A stretch of DNA of 64,000 nucleotides from Candidatus Sulfotelmatobacter sp. (GTDB lineage Bacteria > Acidobacteriota > Terriglobia > Terriglobales > Acidobacteriaceae): contig JASHNU010000086.1 in the NCBI GenBank assembly GCA_030041475.1, positions 62,001 to 126,000 of the forward strand. The letters run 5' to 3'. Position 1 is the first letter of the stretch. Each line of letters opens with the position of its first letter. Below the pieces are notes generated by a model, which searched no databases, had not been told where the DNA came from, and saw nothing but the letters and a program-made list of their open reading frames with translations. This document shows positions 25,354 to 34,133 of this stretch, in pieces. A program made the position numbers and the translations under genes.

Positions 25354-26814
25354 CTAGAACGGAACCAGTTTCTTCAGACCCTTCTTTTTCTTCTTCTTGC
25401 TGCTCGAGATGTCCTTGTCGCTGGCCAGGTCGGAATCGGCGGCGGCCTTAGCTGAAGACGAACCCTGCCCCGACTGGATTTCGTTTAATTGCGGCGGAGG
25501 AGGCAACGCCGCTGCACTGTCGATCGGCTTCAGTTCGTTGGGATCTTCCTGCGCAGCGGGTTGAGTTGCACTCGCATTCGGCGTGGCAGGCTGCATGTGA
25601 CTGACGGCAGCCAGAGGATTAGCGGATGCGGTGGTGGTGGCCGGCTGATCCGAACGCGGCGCAGCCTCGTTGGGCGCCGGTTCGCCTGACTTCAGCACTC
25701 CCACCTGCAGGGCTTTCTCGCCGCGAGTGGAATTGATGGCGGCGATGGTATCGTTGCGCAGCACTTCCTGCACGCTCACCGGCGTGGGATCGACCAGAGT
25801 GGGGTCACCAACCTTGGCGGCCTGGGAAACGTCGGGGCCTTTGCGCACCAAGCCCATCAGCTTTTCCGCCGTTGTGGCTTCGCGGCGGCTGGCGTCTTCC
25901 GCCTTGTTCTGCGCCAGTGCAGCCTTGGTCGGCCGCGGGATCGGCTGGTGCAGCGCCTCCAGCCGCTTCTTGGCGTCGTCGGAGCGAACCATGATGGGAT
26001 AGCGAGTCAGGATCAGCGAGTAGGCGTCGGCTGCCTTTTGGGTTTGCTCCTTAATGTAGATCGCCTTGTCGGCTTCGCGGACGCATCCACGAGGCAGGCC
26101 GTGAACGTCGCACGTCGCAGCTTCGCGCAGCCGGGCGATCTGGGCCTCATAATTCTGGCCGAGCAGGTAAAGGGCTTCGTCGGCCTTGCTGTAGAGCGGA
26201 TACCTTTCGATCAGCGATTGCAGGCGCGCCATCGAGGCAAGATACGACTCGCGCAGGTAATAGAAGCGGCCTATATCGAACTCGCGTTCGGCCAGCACTT
26301 CCTGCACTTCGAGCAGGCGCTGCTTCGCCTCTGGCACCAGCTTGCTGTCGGGATACTGCGTGATCATCTTCCGGTATTCTTCTTCGGCGCGCTGGGCGTG
26401 GGTGTAGTCGCGGTCGGCCTTTTCCATCTGCTGGTAGTGGATGTTGGCGATCTTCAGTTGCGCCTCGGCCGCTTCCGGCATGTTGGGGAAGAAGGTTTCG
26501 AAGTCGTCGTATTCCTGCTCGGCCTGGGCCAGCGCAGCGGTGCCGCCCTCGGCGTACCACGAGTCGCCCACCGCCAGCTTGGCGCGCGCGATGAACTCTG
26601 AATCCGGGTAGGTGTTGATCAGGGTCTGCAGGGTCAGGCGGGCCACGTCGAAACGATTGTGGCGCATGGCGTCCATAGCCTTGTCGAACAGGACCTTATC
26701 CGGCTGCTTGGAGCCGACATTGGCCAGCGGGTTCTGCGACTTCTTGTTCGCGCAGGCTGTGGTCAACGCCAACAGGGTTGCAAGCACGACTATTAACGAA
26801 ATTCGACGTGACAT
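25354..26814 (-). CDS. bamD: Outer membrane assembly lipoprotein BamD
   Basis: BamD is the TPR lipoprotein of the BAM complex that inserts beta-barrel proteins. From ATG 26814 (GAGG 4 bases upstream) the product has a lipoprotein signal with lipobox LTTAC and then the YfiO-type TPR array: DKAMDAMRHNRFDVARLTLQ, LINTYPDSEFIARAKLAVGD, EYRKMITQYPDSKLVPEAKQ, LQSLIERYPLYSKADEALYLLG. After about residue 300 it carries an extra 190-residue Pro/Ala/Ser-rich tail ending in KKKKKKGLKKLVPF, not found in E. coli BamD (245 residues). rpe ends 20 bases upstream, so the two are probably co-transcribed. lptD at 60.5 kb fits the same diderm envelope. Confidence 0.88.
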   Translation of the reverse strand: MSRRISLIVVLATLLALTTACANKKSQNPLANVGSKQPDKVLFDKAMDAMRHNRFDVARLTLQTLINTYPDSEFIARAKLAVGDSWYAEGGTAALAQAEQEYDDFETFFPNMPEAAEAQLKIANIHYQQMEKADRDYTHAQRAEEEYRKMITQYPDSKLVPEAKQRLLEVQEVLAEREFDIGRFYYLRESYLASMARLQSLIERYPLYSKADEALYLLGQNYEAQIARLREAATCDVHGLPRGCVREADKAIYIKEQTQKAADAYSLILTRYPIMVRSDDAKKRLEALHQPIPRPTKAALAQNKAEDASRREATTAEKLMGLVRKGPDVSQAAKVGDPTLVDPTPVSVQEVLRNDTIAAINSTRGEKALQVGVLKSGEPAPNEAAPRSDQPATTTASANPLAAVSHMQPATPNASATQPAAQEDPNELKPIDSAAALPPPPQLNEIQSGQGSSSAKAAADSDLASDKDISSSKKKKKKGLKKLVPF

Positions 26815-26834
26815 AAGACCTCGGGAGAACAACC

Positions 26835-27509
26835 TTAAACCTTCAACAGTGCAGCTTCCGTGGCGGCCTTGAGCAGGGCCTCCGCATTCTGTTTTGGATC
26901 GCCGCTGCCGAACACTGCGTTGCCTGCGACCAGAATTTCCGCTCCGGCGCGGACCACGTCGGCCACCGTGTCGAGCGCCACGCCGCCGTCCACTTCGATG
27001 CGGTAAGCCAAGCCACGTTGGCTGCGAATCATGGCTAACTGCCGCATTTTGTGCAGTGTGGACGCAATGAACCTCTGCCCGCCAAAGCCCGGATTCACCG
27101 ACATGACGAGCACATAATCGACGATATCGAGCACTTCCGTCAGCGTCTCCACCGGAGTCGCCGGATTGATCACCACTCCCGCCAGACAGCCGTGGCTTTT
27201 GATCAAGTGCAGCGTGCGGTTGAGGTGCCTGACCGCCTCCTGATGCACGGAAATCCAGTTCGCGCCGGCGTCGGCAAAGGCCGGAATGTACTCATCCGGA
27301 TTCTCGATCATCAAGTGGCAGTCGAGCGGCAACTCGGTCACTCGGCGCAACGACTTTACCACCGGCGGGCCGATCGTGATGTTGGGTACAAAATGCCCAT
27401 CCATGACGTCCACATGGATGATGGTTGCTCCGCCATCGCGGGCGGAGCGGACGTCCTCGCCCAGCCGGGCAAAATCGGCCGACAGAATCGACGGTGCCAG
27501 TTCGATCAA
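26835..27509 (-). CDS. rpe: Ribulose-phosphate 3-epimerase
   Basis: This enzyme interconverts ribulose 5-phosphate and xylulose 5-phosphate in the pentose phosphate pathway. The 224-residue TIM barrel has the full family pattern: LAPSILSADFARLGEDV at the N-terminus, the metal-binding residues in IHVDVMDGHFVPNITIG, the His in LDCHLMIENP, SVNPGFGGQRFI, the catalytic Asp in IEVDGGV and the phosphate-binding LVAGNAVFG. The start is a TTG at 27509, since no ATG fits and IELAPSIL is the conserved start of the family. It sits directly upstream of bamD and probably shares its transcript. Confidence 0.95.
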   Translation of the reverse strand: MIELAPSILSADFARLGEDVRSARDGGATIIHVDVMDGHFVPNITIGPPVVKSLRRVTELPLDCHLMIENPDEYIPAFADAGANWISVHQEAVRHLNRTLHLIKSHGCLAGVVINPATPVETLTEVLDIVDYVLVMSVNPGFGGQRFIASTLHKMRQLAMIRSQRGLAYRIEVDGGVALDTVADVVRAGAEILVAGNAVFGSGDPKQNAEALLKAATEAALLKV

Positions 27510-27675
27510 AATGGGACTCTCAGAACCTGAAAGCCGAAACCTGGACGCTCTTCGCGCTTGCTATGAAGCCGACTGTAGAGATTCTAACACCTGGAAACCC
27601 GGTGCCGAGGACCGAATTTTGGCGCCGAGCTACAGCGAAGAGCAGCTATGGCCCACTATAAGAAAGGTCGCTGAT

Positions 27676-28245
27676 TCAGCGATCGACATTCAGCCGTGCT
27701 TTAGTTCTGCGGCGTCGAGGCTCCGTCGCTGGGCTTGGGGGCGGGCCTTCCAGATCGCGCTTCATTTTGTTTTGCGCTTCGTCCAGATATTTGGAGAGGA
27801 GGGGCAGCGCGGCTTCCATGCCATCCCGCATGACGTCGGGCAACTCCTCGAGAACCTTCTCGCCCACGGGTGACGAATAAAACGCATTCATGGCCGTGAT
27901 GTCGCCCTGGGTAAAGTGCTTCTGATAAGCCGGGATCATAGCCTGCACGAGATCGTCCGTGGGCATGCCATTCAGCATGTCAGTCATGGCTTTCTTGAAG
28001 CGGGCATCGAAATCCGGGGGCACTTTTCCGGTGTCTTTGAGGATCATGTCGTGGAACAACTTCTGCATCGACGCAGATTGTACCTCCATGGTTCTGCGCA
28101 TCATGTCATGGGAGTGCATGGTGCGGAGCAGCAGAATCACGTCGTCTCTGGAGGCCGGGTCGTCGGCGTTTTGCGCGAGCGCGAGAGTGCTGAATGCAAA
28201 AGCGTTAAGGGCCAGACCCGCAAACACGATCAGAACGCGTTTCAT
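27676..28245 (-). CDS. Secreted DUF2059 protein
   Basis: A 189-residue protein with a signal peptide (VLIVFAGLALNAFAFSTLALAQ) and a helical DUF2059 domain. The family hallmark is the stretch LVQAMIPAYQKHFTQGDITA followed by MNAFYSSPVGEKVLEELP near residues 105-145. The C-terminus is a basic Pro/Arg-rich tail (EPRRRRTKARLNVDR). ATG 28245 has GGAGGTTGCC upstream as a ribosome-binding site. The protein is exported to the periplasm. The family has no established biochemical role. It is monocistronic and divergent from the DMT permease. Confidence 0.85.
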   Translation of the reverse strand: MKRVLIVFAGLALNAFAFSTLALAQNADDPASRDDVILLLRTMHSHDMMRRTMEVQSASMQKLFHDMILKDTGKVPPDFDARFKKAMTDMLNGMPTDDLVQAMIPAYQKHFTQGDITAMNAFYSSPVGEKVLEELPDVMRDGMEAALPLLSKYLDEAQNKMKRDLEGPPPSPATEPRRRRTKARLNVDR

Positions 28246-28333
28246 GGCAACCTCCAGAGTGGTAATTCAGAGTATCCCAGGCGCAGCGTTTTTTCTATTA
28301 GGAAGGGAATAGCGAATCAGGAATGGAACGCCG

Positions 28334-28339
28334 TAGATT
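28334..28339 (+). promoter_or_regulatory. Candidate -10 of the DMT permease gene (leaderless)
   Basis: TAGATT ends 6 nt before the GTG at 28346, with no Shine-Dalgarno. The expected transcription start falls on the start codon. Confidence 0.4.
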
Positions 28340-28345
28340 CTCTAC

Positions 28346-29242
28346 GTGCGCGTGCTAACCTCGTGCTTCGTGCTCTTACTAAGTCCAGTCGTGCCGCATC
28401 AATTTGCGCCCGTGGCTTGCTCGGTGACCGCAGTGTTCCTGTGGGGAGCGGCGGACTTTGCGGGCGGGTACGGCTCGCGCCGTGCCAACGCCTTTGTGCT
28501 GACCGCTTTCTCGCACGTGTGTGCGTTCGCGCTGATGTTTGCCATCGCCTTCGCTCAGGGAGGCCCGCTTCCGAGCAACCCCAGCATGGCATGGGCGTTC
28601 GTCGCCGGCTCCGTGGGAGGGTTTGCGCTGGCAATTTTCTATCGTGCCCTAGCCTCCGGGCAGATGGGTCTGACGGCGCCGATTGCGGCGTTGCTGGGCG
28701 CGGCCATTCCGACGCTAGCCGACATCGCCGTGGAAGGCGCGCCCAACCGCTGGACGATCACCGGCTTTGTACTGGCCATCGTGGCCATCTGGTTGATCAC
28801 ACGGCCGGAGCCAGAGGGGAAGGCTAATGCTGGCCATCCCGCGGGCGTAGGCGCAGCGGCGCTCGCGGGGGTGGGATTCGCGACTTTCTATCTGTGCATT
28901 CACCGGGCGCACGGCTCGCCGGCCTGGATTGCCGTGGCCTCCCGTGTGGGATCGTTCACATCGACGGCGATCGCGGTGATGGTTGTTCGTGCTCCGCTGA
29001 GGCTCGACCGCCCGAGCGCGGGCTTCGGCGTCATTGCCGGATCCTTCGACATCCTGGCCAGCGCCCTGTTCATCTACGCCAATCAGCATGGGCGTCTTGA
29101 TGAAGCCGTGGTGATCACGTCGCTGTATCCGGCGGTGACAGTGTTGCTGGCGCGCGTGGTGCTGAAGGAACATTTCAGCCGCTGGAGGTTCGTGGGCCTG
29201 CTGGCCGCACTGGCCGCCGTGCCGCTGATAGCGGCCGGTTGA
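28346..29242 (+). CDS. DMT (EamA) family permease
   Basis: The 298-residue product has about ten hydrophobic helices arranged as two EamA repeats, for example [52 protein letters not shown] and [18 protein letters not shown] in the first half, and [36 protein letters not shown] in the second. The last motif with Pro and Glu is typical of the C-terminal EamA repeat. It is an inner-membrane drug or metabolite transporter with unknown substrate. The start is GTG 28346, supported only by the leaderless-type hexamer; a later GTG near 28388 is an alternative. It ends 17 bases before the OppF-type gene. Confidence 0.85.
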   Translation: MRVLTSCFVLLLSPVVPHQFAPVACSVTAVFLWGAADFAGGYGSRRANAFVLTAFSHVCAFALMFAIAFAQGGPLPSNPSMAWAFVAGSVGGFALAIFYRALASGQMGLTAPIAALLGAAIPTLADIAVEGAPNRWTITGFVLAIVAIWLITRPEPEGKANAGHPAGVGAAALAGVGFATFYLCIHRAHGSPAWIAVASRVGSFTSTAIAVMVVRAPLRLDRPSAGFGVIAGSFDILASALFIYANQHGRLDEAVVITSLYPAVTVLLARVVLKEHFSRWRFVGLLAALAAVPLIAAG

Positions 29243-29247
29243 TCTGG

Positions 29248-29253
29248 TAGCAT
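29248..29253 (+). promoter_or_regulatory. Candidate -10 of the OppF-type gene (leaderless)
   Basis: TAGCAT lies 6 nt before GTG 29260, overlapping the end of the permease gene region. There is no Shine-Dalgarno. Confidence 0.4.
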
Positions 29254-29259
29254 CCGAGC

Positions 29260-30105
29260 GTGGCGCTGATCGAGATTCGCAACTTGATGAAGGTATTTTC
29301 TGCTGGCGTATCTGCGTTCGGCGGAGGCTGGAAGGCCGGTGGCGCGGGAAAAACGAGCGAAGTGCGCGCCGTCAACGATGTCTCGCTTGATATTGACCCG
29401 GGCGAGACACTCGGCCTAGTGGGCGAATCCGGTTCAGGCAAGAGCACGCTGGGCCGGCTTATTCTGCGCCTGATTGAGCCCACGTCAGGCAGCATACGCT
29501 TCGCAGGCCGTGATTTGCCTACGACCAGCCGCGGGGAAATGCGCCGTCTGCGCCGCGATATGCAGATCATTTTTCAGGATCCGTTCGCCTCGCTTGATCC
29601 GCGCTTTCGCGTGGAGGACATCATCGCAGAGCCGCTGATTATTCATGGAGATTCGGGTGGAAACGGCGGTCCCGGCCTATCCGGCCGAGGAAAAATCGAC
29701 ACTCGCGCCCGCGTCGTCGAGCTCCTGTGCGCCGTGGGGCTGGACGAATCGGCCTTGCGGCGTTATCCGCATGAATTCTCCGGCGGGCAGCGGCAGCACA
29801 TCGGCATCGCTCGCGCTCTGGCCCTGCGGCCAAAGTTCATTGTGTGCGACGAGCCGGTTTCGGCGCTCGACGTCAGCGTGGGGGCGCAAATCGTCAACCT
29901 GCTGGCTCAGCTGCAGCGGGAATTTGGCTTGACTTATCTGTTTATTTCCCACTCCATGCCAGTGGTGCGGTATCTTTCAACCCGCATCGCGGTCATGTAC
30001 AAGGGGCAAATTGTCGAACTCGGGGATACCGAACAGATCACCGCGCGCCCGGCCCATCCCTACACCCGCAGCCTGCTGGAAGCCACGCCAGAACTGACGG
30101 CGTAG
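29260..30105 (+). CDS. Peptide-type ABC transporter ATP-binding protein (OppF/DppF-like)
   Basis: A 281-residue ABC ATPase of the oligopeptide/nickel class. It shows Walker [13 protein letters not shown], the Q-loop in [13 protein letters not shown] (the QDP-SLDPR motif is typical of OppF), signature [15 protein letters not shown], Walker [15 protein letters not shown]-loop FISHSMPVV and the C-terminal oligopeptide motif [18 protein letters not shown] Gly-rich insert ([15 protein letters not shown]) sits before the helical domain. It is an orphan: no permease, OppD partner or binding protein is adjacent, so its partner genes must lie elsewhere or be lost. The start is GTG 29260. Confidence 0.92.
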   Translation: MALIEIRNLMKVFSAGVSAFGGGWKAGGAGKTSEVRAVNDVSLDIDPGETLGLVGESGSGKSTLGRLILRLIEPTSGSIRFAGRDLPTTSRGEMRRLRRDMQIIFQDPFASLDPRFRVEDIIAEPLIIHGDSGGNGGPGLSGRGKIDTRARVVELLCAVGLDESALRRYPHEFSGGQRQHIGIARALALRPKFIVCDEPVSALDVSVGAQIVNLLAQLQREFGLTYLFISHSMPVVRYLSTRIAVMYKGQIVELGDTEQITARPAHPYTRSLLEATPELTA

Positions 30106-30164
30106 ATGCACCTCGCTCGGACGACGCGCCTCAGCTTGGCGAGCGCAGCATCCAGGACCCATGC

Positions 30165-30170
30165 CATACT
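30165..30170 (+). promoter_or_regulatory. Candidate -10 of the short CPBP gene (leaderless)
   Basis: CATACT (4 of 6 matches to TATAAT) ends 6 nt before ATG 30177. No Shine-Dalgarno is present. Confidence 0.35.
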
Positions 30171-30176
30171 GACCCA

Positions 30177-30818
30177 ATGTCACGCCCTGAGCCAAGCTTG
30201 GCCCGCGATCTGGTGGAGGTAATGGTCGGCTATGGGATCATCATGATCGCGATCTGGACGCCGGAATCGGTGCAGCGCGTTCTTTCCCCGGCTGCCCTGG
30301 TGGTAACGCTTGCAATCGTGGTAATCGACCGCCCGACACGCGAGGGACTTGGCTTCGGCCACCGCGGCTTGAGGGCGTCGCTGTGGATTCTGCCTGCCGC
30401 CGCTGTTCTCGCCACTGTAGGCGTACTTGTGGCCAGGCGATTTGGTACCCTGCACCCTCTGTACCATGCCGACTTCCGGCATGTGACAGGCTACATTCTG
30501 TGGACGATCTACCAGCAGTTCCTGCTGAACGACTACTTTCAGCCGCGGCTGGCGCGCATTCTGGGTGGGGAGACGGCCGCCATGAGCGTGACCGCAGTGC
30601 TGTTCGCGGCGGCCCACCTGCCCAGTCTGTGGCTCGCCTTGGCGACGCTGGCGTGGGGCGCAGTCTCGTGCGCGCTTTTTCGCCGCTATCGCAACATCTA
30701 TGCGCTGGGAGTGGCACAGGGACTGCTGGGGCTTTGCTTCGCCGTGTCGGTCCCGGACCAATTTATCCATCACCTGCGCGTGGGATTGGGATATCTGCGC
30801 TACAACCCGACGCAATAA
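30177..30818 (+). CDS. CPBP-like intramembrane protein lacking the Glu pair
   Basis: The track ORF begins at 29844, inside the OppF gene. I start at ATG 30177 (MSRPEPSLARDLVEVMVGYG), giving 213 residues. About six helices are present. The CPBP/CAAX-protease second motif is visible as FAAAHLPSLWLA and a third His in FIHHLRVGLGY. The first motif, normally EExxxR, reads YQQFLLNDYFQPRL: the two catalytic Glu are Gln-Gln. It may be an inactive or altered member. It is 12 bases upstream of the GNAT gene, so the two are probably co-transcribed. Confidence 0.75.
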   Translation: MSRPEPSLARDLVEVMVGYGIIMIAIWTPESVQRVLSPAALVVTLAIVVIDRPTREGLGFGHRGLRASLWILPAAAVLATVGVLVARRFGTLHPLYHADFRHVTGYILWTIYQQFLLNDYFQPRLARILGGETAAMSVTAVLFAAAHLPSLWLALATLAWGAVSCALFRRYRNIYALGVAQGLLGLCFAVSVPDQFIHHLRVGLGYLRYNPTQ

Positions 30819-30830
30819 AGGTCCGAACTC

Positions 30831-31316
30831 ATGGAGAAGGACAAGTTCCTCTATCGGCAAGCTGGCGACGGTGACATTGCGCAGATGGCGGAAATCCGCG
30901 CCGGGGATTGGGGTACGGAACCGTACTGGCAGGAACGCATTCGGCAATATCTGGCGGGCGATCTTCATCCGCGGGAGGCGTTGCCGCCTCGCGTGTCATT
31001 CGTGGGCGTGGAGGGCGATCGCATCGTCGGATTGATTGCGGGACATCTCACACGCCGCTTCGGCTGCGACGGCGAACTGGAGTGGATTTCAGTTCGGCCG
31101 GAGTGCCGCAGGCGCGGAGTTGCGGCCGAGTTGTTCGGCCTTCTCAGGAAGTGGTTTCTGGAGCACGAGGCGCGCCGCATCTGCGTGGACGTTGAGCCCT
31201 CCAATTTGACCGCCCGGCGTTTTTATGGGCGGCACGACGCGAGAGACCTGAAACCGCATTGGATGGTCTGGAAGGACATTGGCCAGACAATTGAAATCAA
31301 ATTAGAAATAGAATAA
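30831..31316 (+). CDS. GNAT family N-acetyltransferase
   Basis: A 161-residue acetyltransferase that would use acetyl-CoA to modify an amine. GNAT motifs are in order: FLYRQAGDGDIAQMAEIRAG (strand 1 and helix 1), FVGVEGDRIVGLIAGHL (strands 2-4), ELEWISVRPECRRRGVAAEL (motif A with the pyrophosphate-binding RRRGVA loop), CVDVEPSNLTARRFYGRHD (motif B) and WMVWKDI. The acceptor is unknown. It follows the CPBP-like gene by 12 bases in the same direction, suggesting an operon. Confidence 0.9.
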   Translation: MEKDKFLYRQAGDGDIAQMAEIRAGDWGTEPYWQERIRQYLAGDLHPREALPPRVSFVGVEGDRIVGLIAGHLTRRFGCDGELEWISVRPECRRRGVAAELFGLLRKWFLEHEARRICVDVEPSNLTARRFYGRHDARDLKPHWMVWKDIGQTIEIKLEIE

Positions 31317-31356
31317 GCGGGTTGCGAATCGGAATCGGCGGCAGCAGAATCCCCGG

Positions 31357-32244
31357 CTAGAACCACCACGACCACAACCAGTCCACGCAGGTGTGGGTGA
31401 TCGTGGAGGCTGGAACCCGCCGCCGTTCGCGCCAGGCGCGTCCGTAGAAAATGCCGGCGATCGTGGCCAGGGTCACGTATGACCAATTGATGTGCCTGGC
31501 AAATGGATTTCTCTTGTTGAAATGAGATAGCCCGAACAGAATCGATGCAATGATCAGCGCCGGTCGCCGGCCGACACGGCGTTCCAGAAAATTCTGCAGC
31601 CATCCGCGGAAATAGAGCTCTTCGGGGACTGCGGTGAAAAAAAAGATTGCAATCCAGGTCAGAATCGCCTTCCACCATGCCGGCCCATTCGCGTGGGGAT
31701 GAAGGAAACCGAGCGGGAGTCCTAGCAGCAAAACGATGGGAGCGAAGAAGGACAATTCGCGCAAGCCGCTTTTCCAGTCGGTCCACTTCAGGCAGAAATT
31801 GAAGCCCACGCCGTCGAGTTGCCGCACGGCGAGGAAACCGTAGAGACCCATATCCACCAGCAAAAGTTCGTTGAGCGCGCGCAGGCCCGAGGGCCAAGCG
31901 GATTCGAACCAGCGCAGGTCGACGGACAGACCGAGAATGAGCAGGATCAGAGCGTCGCGCCAATTGCCGCGCTGCGTGGGATCGGCTTGGGCCGCTTGTC
32001 CGAGCAGCCACGCGATCATAACCGGCAGCGCGGCATATAAGCCGAACCACTGCCAACGAAACATATGCTGCGAGGCAGCGATCACAACGTAAGGCACGAC
32101 CAGGACCGCGGGAGCCAGCACCCGCGCCGCTGCCGGCCATCGCTGGATTCGTTGCCCGGTGCGCTCGGCTGCGAAGCCGAAGGCAACGGCGGGAGCAAGC
32201 TCGAGCGCGAGCGTGGCGATGGCGGCGGGCGTGACGTTCTGCAT
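31357..32244 (-). CDS. CPBP family intramembrane metalloprotease
   Basis: A 295-residue polytopic protein of the CAAX-protease and bacteriocin-processing family. All motifs are intact: the catalytic Glu pair in VPEELYFRGWLQNFLE, FGLSHFNKRN with the second-motif His, and HTCVDWLWSW at the C-terminus. About eight membrane helices are seen. This is the complete counterpart of the CPBP-like protein at 30.2 kb, which lacks the Glu pair. The substrate is unknown. The ATG at 32244 has no ribosome-binding site, but TAATAT is 6 nt upstream, so the mRNA may be leaderless. Confidence 0.88.
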   Translation of the reverse strand: MQNVTPAAIATLALELAPAVAFGFAAERTGQRIQRWPAAARVLAPAVLVVPYVVIAASQHMFRWQWFGLYAALPVMIAWLLGQAAQADPTQRGNWRDALILLILGLSVDLRWFESAWPSGLRALNELLLVDMGLYGFLAVRQLDGVGFNFCLKWTDWKSGLRELSFFAPIVLLLGLPLGFLHPHANGPAWWKAILTWIAIFFFTAVPEELYFRGWLQNFLERRVGRRPALIIASILFGLSHFNKRNPFARHINWSYVTLATIAGIFYGRAWRERRRVPASTITHTCVDWLWSWWF

Positions 32245-32250
32245 CAGGAC

Positions 32251-32256
32251 ATATTA
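32251..32256 (-). promoter_or_regulatory. Candidate -10 of the CPBP protease gene (leaderless)
   Basis: TAATAT on the minus strand ends 6 nt before ATG 32244. No Shine-Dalgarno is present. Confidence 0.4.
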
Positions 32257-32339
32257 ACCAAGGTACGCTTGCGCCGCGTCAGGCGTCCGGCTAGAATTTC
32301 CCGGCTAGAATCTCGTGGAATTGCCCGTAGGAGGTACGC

Positions 32340-33101
32340 ATGGCTGCCGCTCCAGTCTTGCCCGCTTCACCCGCTCCCACTCCCGAGCCGGCGCCCCTTT
32401 CCGAAGGCGCGCGCATTCTCGACACATTTATCGCGCCGTCGAAAACCTTCACCGACCTGCGCCGCAACGCCAGCTGGTGGGGACCGTGGCTGGTGATTTC
32501 GATCTTCTCGCTTGTCTTCGTTTATGCAATCAGCCGCCAGATCGGCTTCGACCAAGTCACGCGGAATCAGATCGCGCACTCGTCGCGGGCAGACCAGTTC
32601 GACCGGCTGCCGCCCGATCAACAGGCCCAGCGGATACAGGTGTCCAGCAAGATCGTGAGCTTCCTCTCGTACGGCAGCCCGTTGATGATTCTGTTTTATC
32701 TTCTGGTGGAAACGGTGGTCTTGTGGGCCACGTTCAAAGTGGGCGCGGGCGGGCAAACGTCGTTCAAAACGGCGTATGCCATTTCGATGTATGGCGCCCT
32801 GCCCGGCATTCTGGGCGCGATTCTCGCCGCGGTCGCCTTGTTCGCAGGCGTGAGTCCGGAGGGCTTCGACATCAACAATCCCGTAGGCACGAACCTGGGC
32901 TACTATCTCGACCCGGACACGACAGGCAAGTTTATTCGGGCGATGGCGTCGTCGCTCGATCTGACCAGCATCTGGAGCATTCTGCTCGTTGGCATTGGCT
33001 ACTCCTGCACTGGCAAGGTCAAACGCTCGACCGCGATCGTGATCGTTGCTGGGTGGTATCTGGTGTTCAAGCTGGCGGCCTCGGCGCTGGCGGCCATGTA
33101 A
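32340..33101 (+). CDS. YIP1 family membrane protein
   Basis: The 253-residue product starts at ATG 32340 behind a strong GGAGGT. A Pro/Ala-rich N-terminus leads to ARILDTFIAPSKTFTDLRRN, the typical juxtamembrane YIP1 motif in which a Pro precedes a short amphipathic helix. Five hydrophobic segments follow (WLVISIFSLVFVYAI, LMILFYLLVETVVLWATF, ISMYGALPGILGAILAAVALF, SIWSILLVGIGYSC, IVIVAGWYLVFKLAASALAAM). Bacterial YIP1 proteins are inner-membrane proteins of unknown role. It is monocistronic. Confidence 0.85.
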   Translation: MAAAPVLPASPAPTPEPAPLSEGARILDTFIAPSKTFTDLRRNASWWGPWLVISIFSLVFVYAISRQIGFDQVTRNQIAHSSRADQFDRLPPDQQAQRIQVSSKIVSFLSYGSPLMILFYLLVETVVLWATFKVGAGGQTSFKTAYAISMYGALPGILGAILAAVALFAGVSPEGFDINNPVGTNLGYYLDPDTTGKFIRAMASSLDLTSIWSILLVGIGYSCTGKVKRSTAIVIVAGWYLVFKLAASALAAM

Positions 33102-33184
33102 GGCGGCGATGTAAGGAAGTGCTCGATGCGGGGGTTATAAGAAGCCAGGCTGCTTGTCGCCGTGCTGTCGGCTCTATGCTGGCT

Positions 33185-34087
33185 TCATCCTGCGATCGAT
33201 TCGATGGAGCGCACAAATCCCGGCGCCAGCACGAGATTGAAACTGGCCAGGTCCTGCTGCATGTGCTCGGCGTTGGCAGTGCCGGTGAGGGGCACGATTC
33301 CGAGGGCGTGCGCAAAGCAGAACACAACCTGCGCCGGTGTGGCCTCCATGCGCTGGGCGAGCGCGATGAACGGCGGATGATTAACCACCTCGGGATTTGC
33401 CGTCAGGAGCGAAAATCCCTGGTAAACGATGTTGTGCTCGCGGCAGAAGTTCCGCACCTCGCGATCCCAACCGAGGCGTGCGAAACACCGATTCTGTACG
33501 AACGAAGGTAGTTCGTCATGAGCAGCCTGTATCTGCTCGAGATGCTGAAGAGAGACATTGCTCACTCCCAGCATTCGCGTGCGGCCAGCGTTGCGCTCGC
33601 CGCGCATCGCCTCCCAGACTTCGGCATCGGCGTCGCTCCAATGAAGAGCGGCCGGCCCATGCAGCACGTAGCTGTCAACGTGGTCCGTGCCCAGGTGCTC
33701 GAGGGAACTGGCCAGAGATTGAGTAACTTGAAGCGTGAGGCTGGCTGAGGGGTCGTACGGTAGCCGGTGGTCCTGGCCGCGCTGATACGTGAATTTCGTC
33801 TGCAGAAAAACTTTGGAGCGGGTGACCACACCGGTGCGGCAGGAGGCAGCCAGCCCTTCGCCGACTCCGGCTTCAAAATAGTGCCGGCGCTGGTTGGCAG
33901 TGTCGATCGCGCGGAAACCAGAGCGCAGCGCTAGTTCCGTTAGGGCTGCGGTGCGTTCTTCTTTCCAGGCCGTGCCGTAGAAAAAGGCCGGCACAGGCAA
34001 CGATGGCTCGCTTGGCATTGCGGATGATTGTGCCACGGATACGTCTAAGAGATGCTTTCGATTCCGATACCTGTCCGTCTGAGACAT
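33185..34087 (-). CDS. Aldo/keto reductase family protein
   Basis: A 300-residue NAD(P)H-dependent oxidoreductase of the AKR TIM-barrel type. The catalytic tetrad can be placed: Asp in GFRAIDTANQRRHY, Tyr shortly after it, Lys in VFLQTKFTYQ and His in SYVLHGP. MLGVSNVSLQHLEQI and the C-terminal cofactor segment IVPLTGTANAEHMQQDLASF also fit. The start at ATG 34087 has GGAG 9 bases upstream. ATG 34018 (MPSEPSLPVPAFFYG) is an alternative closer to the family start. The substrate is unknown. It is divergent from the secreted DinB pair. Confidence 0.88.
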   Translation of the reverse strand: MSQTDRYRNRKHLLDVSVAQSSAMPSEPSLPVPAFFYGTAWKEERTAALTELALRSGFRAIDTANQRRHYFEAGVGEGLAASCRTGVVTRSKVFLQTKFTYQRGQDHRLPYDPSASLTLQVTQSLASSLEHLGTDHVDSYVLHGPAALHWSDADAEVWEAMRGERNAGRTRMLGVSNVSLQHLEQIQAAHDELPSFVQNRCFARLGWDREVRNFCREHNIVYQGFSLLTANPEVVNHPPFIALAQRMEATPAQVVFCFAHALGIVPLTGTANAEHMQQDLASFNLVLAPGFVRSIESIAG

Positions 34088-34133
34088 AGTGAGCCACTCC
34101 GATTTATGATCGAGGGCTCAGGAGGCACACCCC

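Noticed and set aside
31895-31915. GATTCGAACC, similar to a tRNA T-loop
   Set aside because: It lies inside the CPBP protease coding sequence and no acceptor stem, D-arm or anticodon arm can be formed around it.
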